A stretch of 64,000 nt of DNA from Chryseobacterium herbae (GTDB lineage: Bacteria; Bacteroidota; Bacteroidia; Flavobacteriales; Weeksellaceae): NCBI RefSeq assembly GCF_025154075.1, contig NZ_JAOAMU010000001.1, forward strand, positions 457,991 through 521,990, given 5' to 3'. The position numbers and the translations under genes are program-made. Below are positions 24,764 through 32,997 of the stretch, in pieces. Under the pieces are notes generated by a model. That model was not told the origin of the DNA, did not search any database, and saw nothing but the letters and a program-made list of their open reading frames with translations. Each line of letters begins with the position of its first letter. The stretch's first letter is position 1.

Positions 24764-26515
24764 ATGGAAAACAATAACTCAATCAACAGACGAAAATTTC
24801 TTAAACATTCATTGTTGGCTGCGGGAGGAATCCTGATAGCTCCTTTAATTGAAAGCTGTACCAATGATGATTTTACCGACATCGGAAATGCTCCGGATAA
24901 TCTGAAAAATGCAGGATTTGAAACCGGGGTAGCCAGTTTTGATCCCTCAGAAACAGGAGTCATTATCTGGACAAGATATTCCACAGGTATTGATGCTGAA
25001 ATTATCTGGGAAGTAAGCAGAAACAGCAATTTCTCCGATATAGTGAGGAAAGGGCAGGTCAATGTAACTTCAGTGAATGATTTCACAGTTGCAGTGGACG
25101 TTCAGAACATACCTTCCTATACAAAGTACTTTTACAGGTTTTACAATATTAAAACCAAAGAAAGCAGCATCACAGGAGAAACGCTCACTTTACCATCAAA
25201 AACAGATTCTGTAAACGAAGTGAAAATGGCTGTGGTTTCCTGTTCCAATTTTCCGGCAGGACTTTTCAATGTATATGGAGCAATAGCTCAATCCGAAGCC
25301 GATGTAGTGGTTCATCTAGGAGATTATATCTATGAATACGCTCCGGGACAGTATGGAACCAATCCTTACACCAATCAGCTGGGAAGAGCTCATCAACCCG
25401 CAAAGGAAATCCTTACTCTCGCCGATTACCGTGAAAGATACAGACAATACAGAGGAGACAAGAATCTTATGCTTCTTCATCAGAAGAAACCTTTTATCTG
25501 CGTTTGGGATGATCATGAATTTGCCAATGACACTTATAAATCCGGAGCAGAGAATCATCAGCCTAATGAAGGAAGTTTTGAGGTCAGAAAAATGGCTGCA
25601 TTTCAGGCTTACAGCGAATATATTCCTTTAAAAACAGGCAAGGATCTGAGAATCTACAGAACCTTTAACTTCGGAAATATTGTTTCTCTTTATATGATGG
25701 ACACAAGGGTAATCGCAAGAGATAAGCAGCTTGAATACTCGGATTATCTGGATGCTGCAGGAAACTTTGATCAGACACAGTTCAAAACTGATTTCTTAAG
25801 TCCCGGCAGAAGACTGATTGGGAGTGAGCAGATGCAGTGGCTGGGTTCTCAGATCAATGCAGATACTGCAAAATGGAAAGTATTGGGACAGCAGATCTTA
25901 ATGACCAAAATGATGGTTCCTGCTGAAATGCTGATGGTATTAAATAAAATTCTCGCAGAAATAAAACAATACGGAAGTGCACAGCCTACGACGATGCTGT
26001 TGCTTAAAAACACCATTTCCCAGCTGATTGTTCTTAAAACGAGACAGCTACAACATGATCCAACACTTACCGCTCAGGAAATAGCAAGAATCACCACAAC
26101 ATTACCTTACAATCTGGATGCCTGGGATGGGTATTTCATGGAGAGAGAGCAGCTCTACTCTATTCTTGCCGGAAAAAAAGTAGTGGTACTGGCAGGAGAC
26201 ACCCACAATGCCTGGCTGGGGAAATTGACAGATGCACAGGGAAACTTCATAGGAACAGAGTTGGCTTGCAGCTCCGTATCTTCTCCCGGACTGGAAGGTT
26301 ATCTGGGAATTACTTCCGATCCAACACAAGCTATAGAACTGGCTCAGGCGTTTTCGATACTTATAGATGATCTGGAGTATGCTAATCTCTATAAAAGAGG
26401 ATATTTGCAGGTGAAATTTACTTCTGCAAGCTCACTGGCAGAATGGAAGTTTGTAGACAATGTGGTTTCAGAAACCTATACTGTTCTCACTGAAAAAACA
26501 TACACGATCACATAA
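24764..26515 (+). CDS. Alkaline phosphatase D (PhoD)-family protein, Tat-exported lipoprotein
   Basis: A 583 aa protein from ATG 24764 (the upstream 14 codons lack family character). The N-terminus INRRKFLKHSLLAAGGILIAPLIESC is a twin-arginine signal that ends in a possible lipobox Cys. PhoD domain motifs are VVSCSNFPAGLFN, HLGDYIYEY, CVWDDHEFANDTY and VLAGDTHNAW, which supply the Ca/Fe ligands. It probably releases phosphate from diesters outside the inner membrane. Monocistronic with a terminator at 26549. Confidence 0.92.
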   Translation: MENNNSINRRKFLKHSLLAAGGILIAPLIESCTNDDFTDIGNAPDNLKNAGFETGVASFDPSETGVIIWTRYSTGIDAEIIWEVSRNSNFSDIVRKGQVNVTSVNDFTVAVDVQNIPSYTKYFYRFYNIKTKESSITGETLTLPSKTDSVNEVKMAVVSCSNFPAGLFNVYGAIAQSEADVVVHLGDYIYEYAPGQYGTNPYTNQLGRAHQPAKEILTLADYRERYRQYRGDKNLMLLHQKKPFICVWDDHEFANDTYKSGAENHQPNEGSFEVRKMAAFQAYSEYIPLKTGKDLRIYRTFNFGNIVSLYMMDTRVIARDKQLEYSDYLDAAGNFDQTQFKTDFLSPGRRLIGSEQMQWLGSQINADTAKWKVLGQQILMTKMMVPAEMLMVLNKILAEIKQYGSAQPTTMLLLKNTISQLIVLKTRQLQHDPTLTAQEIARITTTLPYNLDAWDGYFMEREQLYSILAGKKVVVLAGDTHNAWLGKLTDAQGNFIGTELACSSVSSPGLEGYLGITSDPTQAIELAQAFSILIDDLEYANLYKRGYLQVKFTSASSLAEWKFVDNVVSETYTVLTEKTYTIT

Positions 26516-26548
26516 TAATAAGGCTTTAATTTTCAATTTCTATAACAC

Positions 26549-26581
26549 AAAGAGCTACGGAATTTATCTGTAGCTCTTTAT
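26549..26581. terminator. Convergent terminator
   Basis: 10-bp stem AAAGAGCTAC (26549-26558) / GTAGCTCTTT (26570-26579), loop of 11 nt, between phoD-like (+) and arsC-like (-). Confidence 0.82.
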
Positions 26582-26641
26582 TAAATTCATTTTCTGTTGA
26601 TCAGATTTAGAATCTTATTTCGACAAGCTTGGTTTAATATC

Positions 26642-26998
26642 TTAATCTTCCACTCCAAAGAATTCTCTCAGAGCTTCTACATTCTTCTTATCATTTCCTA
26701 CAAAAATTTCGTTATCCGTTATAAAAACCGGACGTTTCAGAAAGGTGTAATGATCCAAAAGAAGGTCCTTAAAATCTTTTTCTTCAAGAGATTTGGCATC
26801 CAGACCTCTTAGTTTAATCTGTGTAGATTTTTTGCTGAACAGTGCTTCGTATGATTTTGTTTTTTTATACATCGCGGCCAGCTCTTCTTCTGTCATGGGT
26901 TCTTTTTTGATTTCGCGAAGTTCCCAGTCTGCAAGGTCAAACTGTGCCAGGATTTTTCTGCAGGTATCGCATGTATTAAGATAGAATACTTTCTTCAT
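26642..26998 (-). CDS. ArsC/Spx-family protein (YffB-like)
   Basis: A 118 aa thioredoxin-fold protein opening MKKVFYLNTCDTCRKIL with CxxC at residues 10 and 13. It lacks an obvious third arsenate-reductase Cys and has the RPVF motif (FLKRPVFITDNEIFVG) in place of the ArsC RPIV motif. It could be a thiol-based reductase or an Spx/YffB-type protein. No arsenic genes are adjacent, so arsenate reduction is not supported by context. Monocistronic. Confidence 0.8.
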   Translation of the reverse strand: MKKVFYLNTCDTCRKILAQFDLADWELREIKKEPMTEEELAAMYKKTKSYEALFSKKSTQIKLRGLDAKSLEEKDFKDLLLDHYTFLKRPVFITDNEIFVGNDKKNVEALREFFGVED

Positions 26999-27120
26999 TG
27001 TTATTTTTTAAATCTGTTATTCGTTAAATTTCCTTCTTCATTGAAGTTTCGTCTTTCAAAAGTAGGATTTAATCTAAAATTCTGGAAATTATTAAATAAC
27101 TTTATTAAAATTTTATAAAG

Positions 27121-27588
27121 ATGCAGAACAAGCCCATCACTTTTCAGTTTATTTCGGAGCCTTCAGACGTGAATTATGGAGGAAATGTACATGGAGGAAG
27201 CGTCATGAAATGGATCGATCAGGCAGGTTATGCGTGTGCCACAACATGGAGCGGAAATTATTCGGTAACCGTTTATGTGGGCGGGATCCGTTTCTATGAA
27301 CCCATCAAAATCGGGGAAGTGGTAAAAGTAGATGCACAGGTGATTTATACCGGAAAATCGAGCATGCACATTTCGATCAATGTTTTCTCAAGAAACCTGA
27401 AACAGCCTACATTTGTTAAAAAAACCCATTGTATCATTGTTTTTGTTGCGGTAGATGAAAACGGCAAAAAACTTCCCGTCCCTGCATGGATCCCAGAAAC
27501 TGAAGAGGAAAAACAGCAGGAACGCTATGCGAAACGTCTGATGAATCTCAGAACGCAGATTGAGGATGAAATGAAACCGTTTTTATAG
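27121..27588 (+). CDS. Acyl-CoA thioesterase, hotdog fold (YciA/BACH-like)
   Basis: A 155 aa cytoplasmic thioesterase. FISEPSDVNYGGNVHGGSVMKWIDQAGYACAT matches the YciA/ACOT family with its conserved N-x-x-G-N-x-x-G-G and catalytic Asp. The C-terminal helix is charged (PETEEEKQQERYAKRL). It hydrolyses acyl-CoAs; substrate range unknown. The GLPGLI gene follows 39 bp later. Confidence 0.9.
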   Translation: MQNKPITFQFISEPSDVNYGGNVHGGSVMKWIDQAGYACATTWSGNYSVTVYVGGIRFYEPIKIGEVVKVDAQVIYTGKSSMHISINVFSRNLKQPTFVKKTHCIIVFVAVDENGKKLPVPAWIPETEEEKQQERYAKRLMNLRTQIEDEMKPFL

Positions 27589-27627
27589 ATAAATCATTTC
27601 TGCCTTTTGCCCATAAATAACCGCTTC

Positions 27628-28464
27628 ATGAGAAATATTTTTGCAATATCTGCCCTGTTTTTTATCACATTAGCTCAATCGCAGACCCATAGATTCATTT
27701 ATGAGCTGCAATACAAAATGGATTCTACGGAAACCGGTTATGAAAAGCTGAATATGCTTTTGGATATTAGTCCAAAAGAGGTAAAATTTTATGGTCAGAA
27801 TTTAGCAGTAACAGACTCTCTGAACAACAAGTTCGGCACCAATAATAGCCATACCGATATGTCTGGACAGGTGGTGAAAAGAAAGATCAATACTTTTGAC
27901 AACGAAAATTTCATTGCCATTAAAGAAGGATATTATTCTTTTAAAACGATAGACAAAATCAGCTGGGTTATTTCAGATGAAACAAAGAAGGTCGAAAATT
28001 ATACTCTTCAAAAAGCATCTACAAAGTTTGGAGGCCGGACGTGGACAGCATGGTTTTGCAAGGATATTCCGTTTAATGAAGGTCCTTACAAATTTCGTGG
28101 ACTTCCGGGGCTGATTTTTGAACTGTCCGATTCCACGAAAAATTTCATCTATCATCTGGTTAAAAGCCAGAAACTCCCTGATATTTATTCTACCGACAAT
28201 TTTGTAGAATCCAATTTCGGAAATAAAGCGGTACCGATTAATGAAAAGCAGAAGAACAAACTTATCATGGATTTTTATAATGATCCTTTTGCATTTGAAA
28301 GAAACAATTTCAACAAAGCGAATAACAATCTGAAGATTAATATCAACGGAAAAGAGATTCATACGGTAGATGAACTGAATACCCAAACCAAAAATATGCA
28401 GGAGGTAATCAGAAAATACAACAACCCTATAGAAGCAGACAAAGCTGTTCATTACAAAAAATAA
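27628..28464 (+). CDS. GLPGLI family protein
   Basis: 278 aa, with signal peptide MRNIFAISALFFITLAQSQ and the family signature YKFRGLPGLIFELSDS in the middle. ATG 28628-type starts are not needed: ATG 27628 gives the expected leader, while the frame open from 27607 would start with TTG. GLPGLI proteins are secreted Bacteroidota proteins of unknown function, often near TonB-dependent receptors; none is here. Confidence 0.9.
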   Translation: MRNIFAISALFFITLAQSQTHRFIYELQYKMDSTETGYEKLNMLLDISPKEVKFYGQNLAVTDSLNNKFGTNNSHTDMSGQVVKRKINTFDNENFIAIKEGYYSFKTIDKISWVISDETKKVENYTLQKASTKFGGRTWTAWFCKDIPFNEGPYKFRGLPGLIFELSDSTKNFIYHLVKSQKLPDIYSTDNFVESNFGNKAVPINEKQKNKLIMDFYNDPFAFERNNFNKANNNLKININGKEIHTVDELNTQTKNMQEVIRKYNNPIEADKAVHYKK

Positions 28465-28468
28465 GTAT

Positions 28469-28498
28469 TTTGCAAATAAATTCTTATTTCTATCTTTG
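28469..28498 (+). promoter_or_regulatory. Bacteroidota promoter of the fluoride riboswitch/CLC-F unit
   Basis: TTTG at 28469-28472, 18-bp spacer, TATCTTTG at 28491-28498: both the -33 and -7 elements match consensus. Predicted transcription start is about 28502, directly before the riboswitch. Confidence 0.75.
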
Positions 28499-28504
28499 CA
28501 TCAC

Positions 28505-28563
28505 AAAAGGAAATGGTGCTCTTCCTTACCCAACCGCTTTACAAAAGCTGATGACGCCTGATT
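28505..28563 (+). ncRNA. Fluoride riboswitch (crcB motif)
   Basis: The leader of the CLC gene shows the crcB fold. The outer stem is AAGGAA (28507-28512) / TTCCTT (28522-28527), enclosing ATGGTGCTC. The second hairpin is GCTTT (28536-28540) / AAAGC (28544-28548), followed by the hallmark TGATGACGCCTG. GGTG (28515-28518) can pair with CGCC (28555-28558) as the pseudoknot. Fluoride binding would switch on the downstream fluoride exporter. Seen by eye; the motif match is strong and the context fits. No obvious intrinsic terminator follows, so control may act on translation. Confidence 0.88.
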
Positions 28564-28598
28564 AAGAGATTATTAACCAATAACTGATCAGGATTATT

Positions 28599-29903
28599 AT
28601 GTCAAAAAAACAACGGACACTTCATAGAAAAGCAGTTTTTCACACCCAATTATTTTTCAAAAAACACCCTGCTCTGCCTTATATTTCAAAATGGTTATGC
28701 ATCAGTATGATTATTGGTGGTTTAGCCGGAACAGCTTCTGCAGGATTTTTACAGTCCCTGGAATGGGCAACCCAATTCAGAGAAAGTCACATCTGGCTCA
28801 TTGCCCTGCTTCCTATTGCCGGTTTTCTTGTTGGGCTTTTATATCATTATTATGGAAAAGACGTAGAGGCGGGAAACAATCTGCTCATCGACAATATTCA
28901 TGATCCAAAGGAAATTATTCCATTTAAAATGGCTCCATTTATTTATCTGGGAACCATTGTTACGCATTTCTTCGGGGGCTCGGCCGGTCGTGAGGGAACA
29001 GCTTTACAGATGGCAGGCGCTATTGCAGACCAGTTCAGCAAACCTTTCAAGCTTGACAAGAGTGAAAGGAAAATTCTGCTGATCGCTGCCATTGCCGCAG
29101 GTTTTGGATCTATTTTCGGAACACCATTGGCCGGAGCCGTTTTTGCACTGGAAGTTTTCCTGATTGGAAGAATACGGTACAATGCTATCTTCCCGGCTTT
29201 TGCTTCAGCTATTCTCGCAGACTTGACGACTAATCTCTGGAATGTCAAACATACCCATTATCACATCGATTTTATTCCTAAACTTGAATTTCTGCCCATT
29301 TTATACAGTATTCTCGCCGGAATTGCTTTTGGAATCTGTGCTGCAGGATTCAGCAGAATAATTCACTGGACAGGTTCTGTTTTTAAATCTAAGATAAAAT
29401 ACCCTCCGTTTCGTCCCGTAGTCGGTGGGATTATTGTTGCTGTGGCTGTTTTTGCCATGGGAACCACAAGATATATCGGACTGGGAATTCCTGTCATTCT
29501 GGAATCTTTTAAACAACAACTTCCACTCTATGATTTTGCTTTAAAAATGGTTTTTACGATTGTTACCCTTTCTGCAGGGTTTAAAGGTGGCGAAGTCACT
29601 CCTTTATTTTTCATCGGGGCTACTCTCGGCAGTGCGTTGTCTCTGTTTATTCCGTTACCATTCGGCTTGCTTGCAGGAATGGGCTTTGTAGCTGTTTTTG
29701 CCGGAGCTACCAATACTCCACTGGCCTGTATGTTGATGGGAATTGAGCTCTTCGGAGCAGAATCCGGCGTCTATGTCGCGATTGCCTGTGTGGTTTCCTA
29801 CTTACTTTCCGGCCACAACAGTATTTATACAAAACAAAAGATTGGTGAAGCGAAAAACCGGAGATATGAAAGTGATGGAGACAAGTCTTTTTCGGATTTG
29901 TAA
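28599..29903 (+). CDS. CLC-F type fluoride/proton antiporter (EriC-F)
   Basis: A 434 aa CLC-family membrane protein with ~10-12 hydrophobic segments. In fluoride-type CLCs the chloride filter GSGIP is replaced by GNNLI; here GNNLL is at residues 92-96. The GREGT variant of the K/REGP motif is at 130-134. GFKGGEVTPLFFIGATLG is also present. Together with the fluoride riboswitch in its leader, this identifies a fluoride exporter rather than a chloride channel. Homodimeric inner-membrane antiporter by family knowledge. Confidence 0.9.
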   Translation: MSKKQRTLHRKAVFHTQLFFKKHPALPYISKWLCISMIIGGLAGTASAGFLQSLEWATQFRESHIWLIALLPIAGFLVGLLYHYYGKDVEAGNNLLIDNIHDPKEIIPFKMAPFIYLGTIVTHFFGGSAGREGTALQMAGAIADQFSKPFKLDKSERKILLIAAIAAGFGSIFGTPLAGAVFALEVFLIGRIRYNAIFPAFASAILADLTTNLWNVKHTHYHIDFIPKLEFLPILYSILAGIAFGICAAGFSRIIHWTGSVFKSKIKYPPFRPVVGGIIVAVAVFAMGTTRYIGLGIPVILESFKQQLPLYDFALKMVFTIVTLSAGFKGGEVTPLFFIGATLGSALSLFIPLPFGLLAGMGFVAVFAGATNTPLACMLMGIELFGAESGVYVAIACVVSYLLSGHNSIYTKQKIGEAKNRRYESDGDKSFSDL

Positions 29904-30110
29904 GGAGGTGCGGGTTTAATGAGATACGGGGTTTACGAGTTGCGAGATTACTAGTAGTGGGACACAGGTTTGACGGGGTTCAGATTTCCGAATTCTCATT
30001 TCTGCACAAAATGGCCCAAATCTCAAAATATACCAACTCTTAAACTCTACCGCGAAACCCGAAACTCGTAAACCCGAATCTCAAAACCCGAAACCCGCAA
30101 CCCGTATAAT
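29904..30110. repeat. Heptamer-repeat block of the AAACCCG family, with inverted halves
   Basis: The right half (~30050-30105) reads as 7-mers AAACCCG, AAACTCG, (T)AAACCCG, AATCTCA, AAACCCG, AAACCCG, CAACCCG. The left half (~29908-29950) carries the inverted form (GCGGG, GGGGTTTACGAG, TTGCGAG), so the two can pair as a large imperfect hairpin. It fills the spacer between the CLC gene and the LysR promoter. A weak remnant of the same family is at 1870-1905. Confidence 0.75.
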
Positions 30111-30115
30111 TTTAC

Positions 30116-30123
30116 TAAATTTG
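30116..30123 (+). promoter_or_regulatory. -7 promoter element for LysR gene
   Basis: TAAATTTG matches TAnnTTTG, 18 bp before the ATG; the AAACCCG repeat block ends about 10 bp upstream and so occupies the -33 region. Confidence 0.5.
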
Positions 30124-30141
30124 TTACCATAAGCTCCCCCC

Positions 30142-31020
30142 ATGTTTGACTACAGATTAAAAGTTTTCCATACCGCTGCCTCAAGACTGAGTTTCACGAA
30201 AGCTGCTGAGGAACTTCATATTTCCCAACCGGCGGTAACCAAACACATTAAAGAAATTGAAAATCAGCTGGGTACAAAACTGTTTGATAGGAAAGGAACT
30301 TCCGTACATCTTACTCAAAGTGGACAAATTTTGTATGAATATGCAGAAAAAATCCGGAACCTCTACCGTGATCTGGAATTTGAGATCAGCCAGGTAAATG
30401 AACAGCACAAAGGAAAGCTGATTATCGGGGCCAGTACCAGCGTTGCCCAATATGTTTTGCCAGAACTCCTGGCCAAATTCAATACGTATTACAAAGACAT
30501 TAAGATCGAACTGATCGCGCATAATACAGAAATTATTTCCGAACTTTTAAAAGAAGGGAAAATAGACCTCGGAATTATTGAAGGGGAATCTCAGTCTTCA
30601 TTTTTTGACTATAAAATCTTTAAAGCTGATGAAATTGTTCTTACGGCAAAAGCTAATCATCCATTAGCCCAGAAAACTTTAAGTTTAAAAGATCTTTACG
30701 ACTTAAATCTGATTTTCCGTGAACAGGGCTCCGGTACCCAGGAATTCATCCAAAACCGCTTAAAGGAAAAAGGAATCAACATCGAAGAGCTTAACACCGT
30801 TATGCAACTGGGAAGCAGCGAAAGCATCAAAAATTACCTTTTACATTCAGACTGCATGGCATTTCTGTCGATCAGCACCATTTTAAATGAATTAAAAAAC
30901 AATACCCTAACCATTATTGATATCAAGAATTTCAGTATAGAAAGAAATTTCCACTTCATACTTCCGAAAGGAGAACAGTCGGAGGTGATTAAGCTTTTTT
31001 TGAGATTTGTGAGGAGTTAG
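30142..31020 (+). CDS. LysR-family transcriptional regulator
   Basis: A 292 aa LTTR. The N-terminal winged helix is FDYRLKVFHTAASRLSFTKAAEELHISQPAVTKHIKEIE (39 residues from residue 2), followed by a linker helix and the periplasmic-binding-like effector domain (GKLIIGASTSVAQYVLP onward). It most resembles the CysB/YeiE subgroup by position: a YeiH-type exporter gene follows on the same strand after 457 bp, as in E. coli yeiE-yeiH. Target and effector are inferred, not shown. Confidence 0.9.
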   Translation: MFDYRLKVFHTAASRLSFTKAAEELHISQPAVTKHIKEIENQLGTKLFDRKGTSVHLTQSGQILYEYAEKIRNLYRDLEFEISQVNEQHKGKLIIGASTSVAQYVLPELLAKFNTYYKDIKIELIAHNTEIISELLKEGKIDLGIIEGESQSSFFDYKIFKADEIVLTAKANHPLAQKTLSLKDLYDLNLIFREQGSGTQEFIQNRLKEKGINIEELNTVMQLGSSESIKNYLLHSDCMAFLSISTILNELKNNTLTIIDIKNFSIERNFHFILPKGEQSEVIKLFLRFVRS

Positions 31021-31380
31021 GTGGCAGATGATAGGTTGCAGGGATTAGGATGGTGACGCAGTTTGAAACTTTGATCTTTTGATTTGATTTTAGACGGAGT
31101 AGAGTCAATGGTGAATTTTGCTTCGCAAGTGAATGGTGAATTTTTGGGCTAGATTTCAGATATTAGACGTCAGATTTCAGATATTAGACAACAGACAGCA
31201 GATGCAAAATATGGTATAGCTATAAACCAACAACGTTATTTTCAACCAGCAACTAGCAACTAGCAACTAGCAACTAGCAACTAGCAACTAGCAAAGTTAC
31301 CCCTCTTCCAAACTCATTTACCCCAAACCTCTCAAACACTCCCACTCTCAAACCCTCAAACTCTCAAACTCTCTCACACC
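31021..31380. repeat. Composite heptamer-repeat region, copy 2
   Basis: Spacer of 457 bp between the LysR gene and yeiH. It starts with GGTTGCA-like heptamers (31021-31055). Next come a GTGAATG / GCTTCGC block (31100-31140), block A (31150-31200: AGATTTC, AGATATT, AGACGTC, AGACAAC, AGACAGC), AACGTTATTTT, block B with six perfect CAACTAG copies (31250-31291), and block C (31310-31380: CTCTCAA, CACTCTC, AAACCCTC). Same order of A-B-C as copy 1. Confidence 0.88.
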
Positions 31381-31477
31381 ACAACCCATAACCAAAAGTT
31401 ATCCATCATAATAAAATACGATTTACTTTGTAATACTATATTTCGGAATTTTGGAGTCTGATTTCAAAACTTATCTT

Positions 31478-32413
31478 ATGAAAGAGCTCATCCAAAATGA
31501 AATGATCCGAAAAACGATTTTTATTATACTCGGTGTTGTATGTCTTACCCCATTAGTTTCCTCTCCTATAGCGCTGGCTTTGGGCTTTGGTTTAGCTGTT
31601 CTTATTGGAAATCCGTTTGAAAAGCATTTGCACAAATACATTCATCTGCTGCTTCAGATCTCTATTGTAGGGCTGGGTTTTGGGCTCAAACTCAATGAAG
31701 CACTTCAGGCGGGGAAAACAGGATTTATTTTAACGGTTGTCAGTATTTTTACAGTAATGGTTCTTGGATACATTTTAGGAAAGGTATTTAAGCTTGAGAA
31801 AAAGCTTTCTTATCTGATCTCTGCTGGAACTGCGATTTGTGGCGGAAGTGCTATTGCTGCTGTTTCTCCAATCATCAAGCCGGGTACAAAGGAAATTTCT
31901 TTAGGCCTTGCGATTATTTTCACCTTGAATTCTGTAGCATTGTTTATTTATCCGGCTATCGGGCATATGCTGCATCTTTCTCAGGAACAGTTCGGGCTTT
32001 GGTGCGCGGTGGGAATTCATGATACCAGCTCTGTGGTTGGTGCAGCCGGCAAATATGGAAATGAGGCTTTAAAAATAGCGACAACTGTGAAACTGGCCCG
32101 TGCCTTATGGATTATTCCGGTTTCTGTGATCACCATGTTTATTTTTAAAAACAAAGAGTCGAAAATTAAAATACCATGGTTTATCGGATGGTTTATCCTT
32201 GCTATTCTTCTGAATACTTATTTTCCTGTTTTTGATGGTTTGAGCAGTTCTGTCACTGCTGTGGCGAAATCAGGGCTGAATCTTACTTTATTCTTTATCG
32301 GGTCTACTCTTTCGATCCGGACTTTAAAAACGATAGGAATTAAGCCGCTGGCCGTGGCTGTTATTTTATGGATTACGATAAGTGTAGGGAGCTTGCTTTA
32401 TATTATCAGTTGA
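31478..32413 (+). CDS. YeiH-family (UPF0324) putative sulfate exporter
   Basis: A 311 aa membrane protein with ~9-10 hydrophobic segments. GTAICGGSAIAAVSP and GIHDTSSVVGAAGKYG are the conserved intramembrane motifs of UPF0324. ATG 31478 was chosen over the upstream TTG at 31451. The family is often called a sulfate exporter without strong biochemical proof. The upstream LysR regulator is its probable controller. Confidence 0.87.
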   Translation: MKELIQNEMIRKTIFIILGVVCLTPLVSSPIALALGFGLAVLIGNPFEKHLHKYIHLLLQISIVGLGFGLKLNEALQAGKTGFILTVVSIFTVMVLGYILGKVFKLEKKLSYLISAGTAICGGSAIAAVSPIIKPGTKEISLGLAIIFTLNSVALFIYPAIGHMLHLSQEQFGLWCAVGIHDTSSVVGAAGKYGNEALKIATTVKLARALWIIPVSVITMFIFKNKESKIKIPWFIGWFILAILLNTYFPVFDGLSSSVTAVAKSGLNLTLFFIGSTLSIRTLKTIGIKPLAVAVILWITISVGSLLYIIS

Positions 32414-32439
32414 TTTTTTTAGTTCTCTTTTGTGTTTAT

Positions 32440-32500
32440 TATTTTTAACCACAGATTGCACAGATTTTCACAGATGTTTGCGTTTTTCCAGCTGTAGAAT
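32440..32500. repeat. Short CACAGATT repeat tract
   Basis: TTAACCACAGATT followed by GCACAGATT and TTCACAGAT units, then GTTTGCGTTTTTCC, which matches the terminal sequence of the 665-862 element. A related TTAACCACAGAT occurs at ~47500. Dispersed intergenic repeats of this kind are common in Flavobacteriia. Confidence 0.45.
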
Positions 32501-32562
32501 TTTTATATAAAAGAGAATTTAATTTGTTTTTTAATTAATTTTCCTCCAATCTTTAAAATGAC

Positions 32563-32593
32563 AAAAACCTTTTGGAAGGTCCCAAAAGGCTTT
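32563..32593 (-). terminator. Terminator of Cys-rich peptide gene
   Basis: Stem CCTTTTGG (32568-32575) / CCAAAAGG (32582-32589), with a T-run after it on the minus strand. Confidence 0.75.
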
Positions 32594-32640
32594 TGCGTAT
32601 TAAATGTGGAAATGTTTCGTTTTCTTACTGAGATACAGTC

Positions 32641-32820
32641 TTAAATTGCAGACTCACCACAGTTGTATCCTTGTGTACAAGCAATGTGTTGTACGCAATA
32701 CCAAGGTCCGGTTACAGAACCTGAACAACTGCATCCGCAAAGTGATAAATCAGGTTTTCCGCTGATTCCTCCGATAATGTTCTTTAGATCTGCTTTTCTT
32801 AATTTCTTAGCGTTTTTCAT
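32641..32820 (-). CDS. Cys-rich double-glycine leader peptide 2 (bacteriocin-like)
   Basis: A 59 aa peptide gene, easily missed for its size. Leader MKNAKKLRKADLKNIIGG (1-18) shares L-K-x-I-x-G-G with the peptide at 24392-24580. The 41-residue core has six Cys at 28, 30, 32, 42, 48 and 54 (LCGCSCSG, WYCVQ, ACTQGYNCG). A terminator follows and a 177 bp AT-rich stretch precedes it. No C39 peptidase, radical SAM, LanM or ATP-grasp gene is in the window. The function as bacteriocin or signalling peptide is inferred from the leader only. Confidence 0.75.
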   Translation of the reverse strand: MKNAKKLRKADLKNIIGGISGKPDLSLCGCSCSGSVTGPWYCVQHIACTQGYNCGESAI

Positions 32821-32997
32821 AGTGTGAAATGATTTGGTTTGAGATTAAACAATATAGTTTTGTTACCTTTCAAAGTTAAACAAATATTAATTATCCGCAA
32901 CATAATTTAAATAAATTTTCAATAATACATTGATTCCATTACGTTTATTACGATATAACTGCAATTTTCAATCTTAACATTTCTTAAACAACATTAA

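Noticed and set aside
26642..26998. Arsenic resistance function
   Set aside because: The protein is ArsC-fold, but no arsR, arsB/acr3 or other arsenic gene is near and the RPIV active-site motif is altered.
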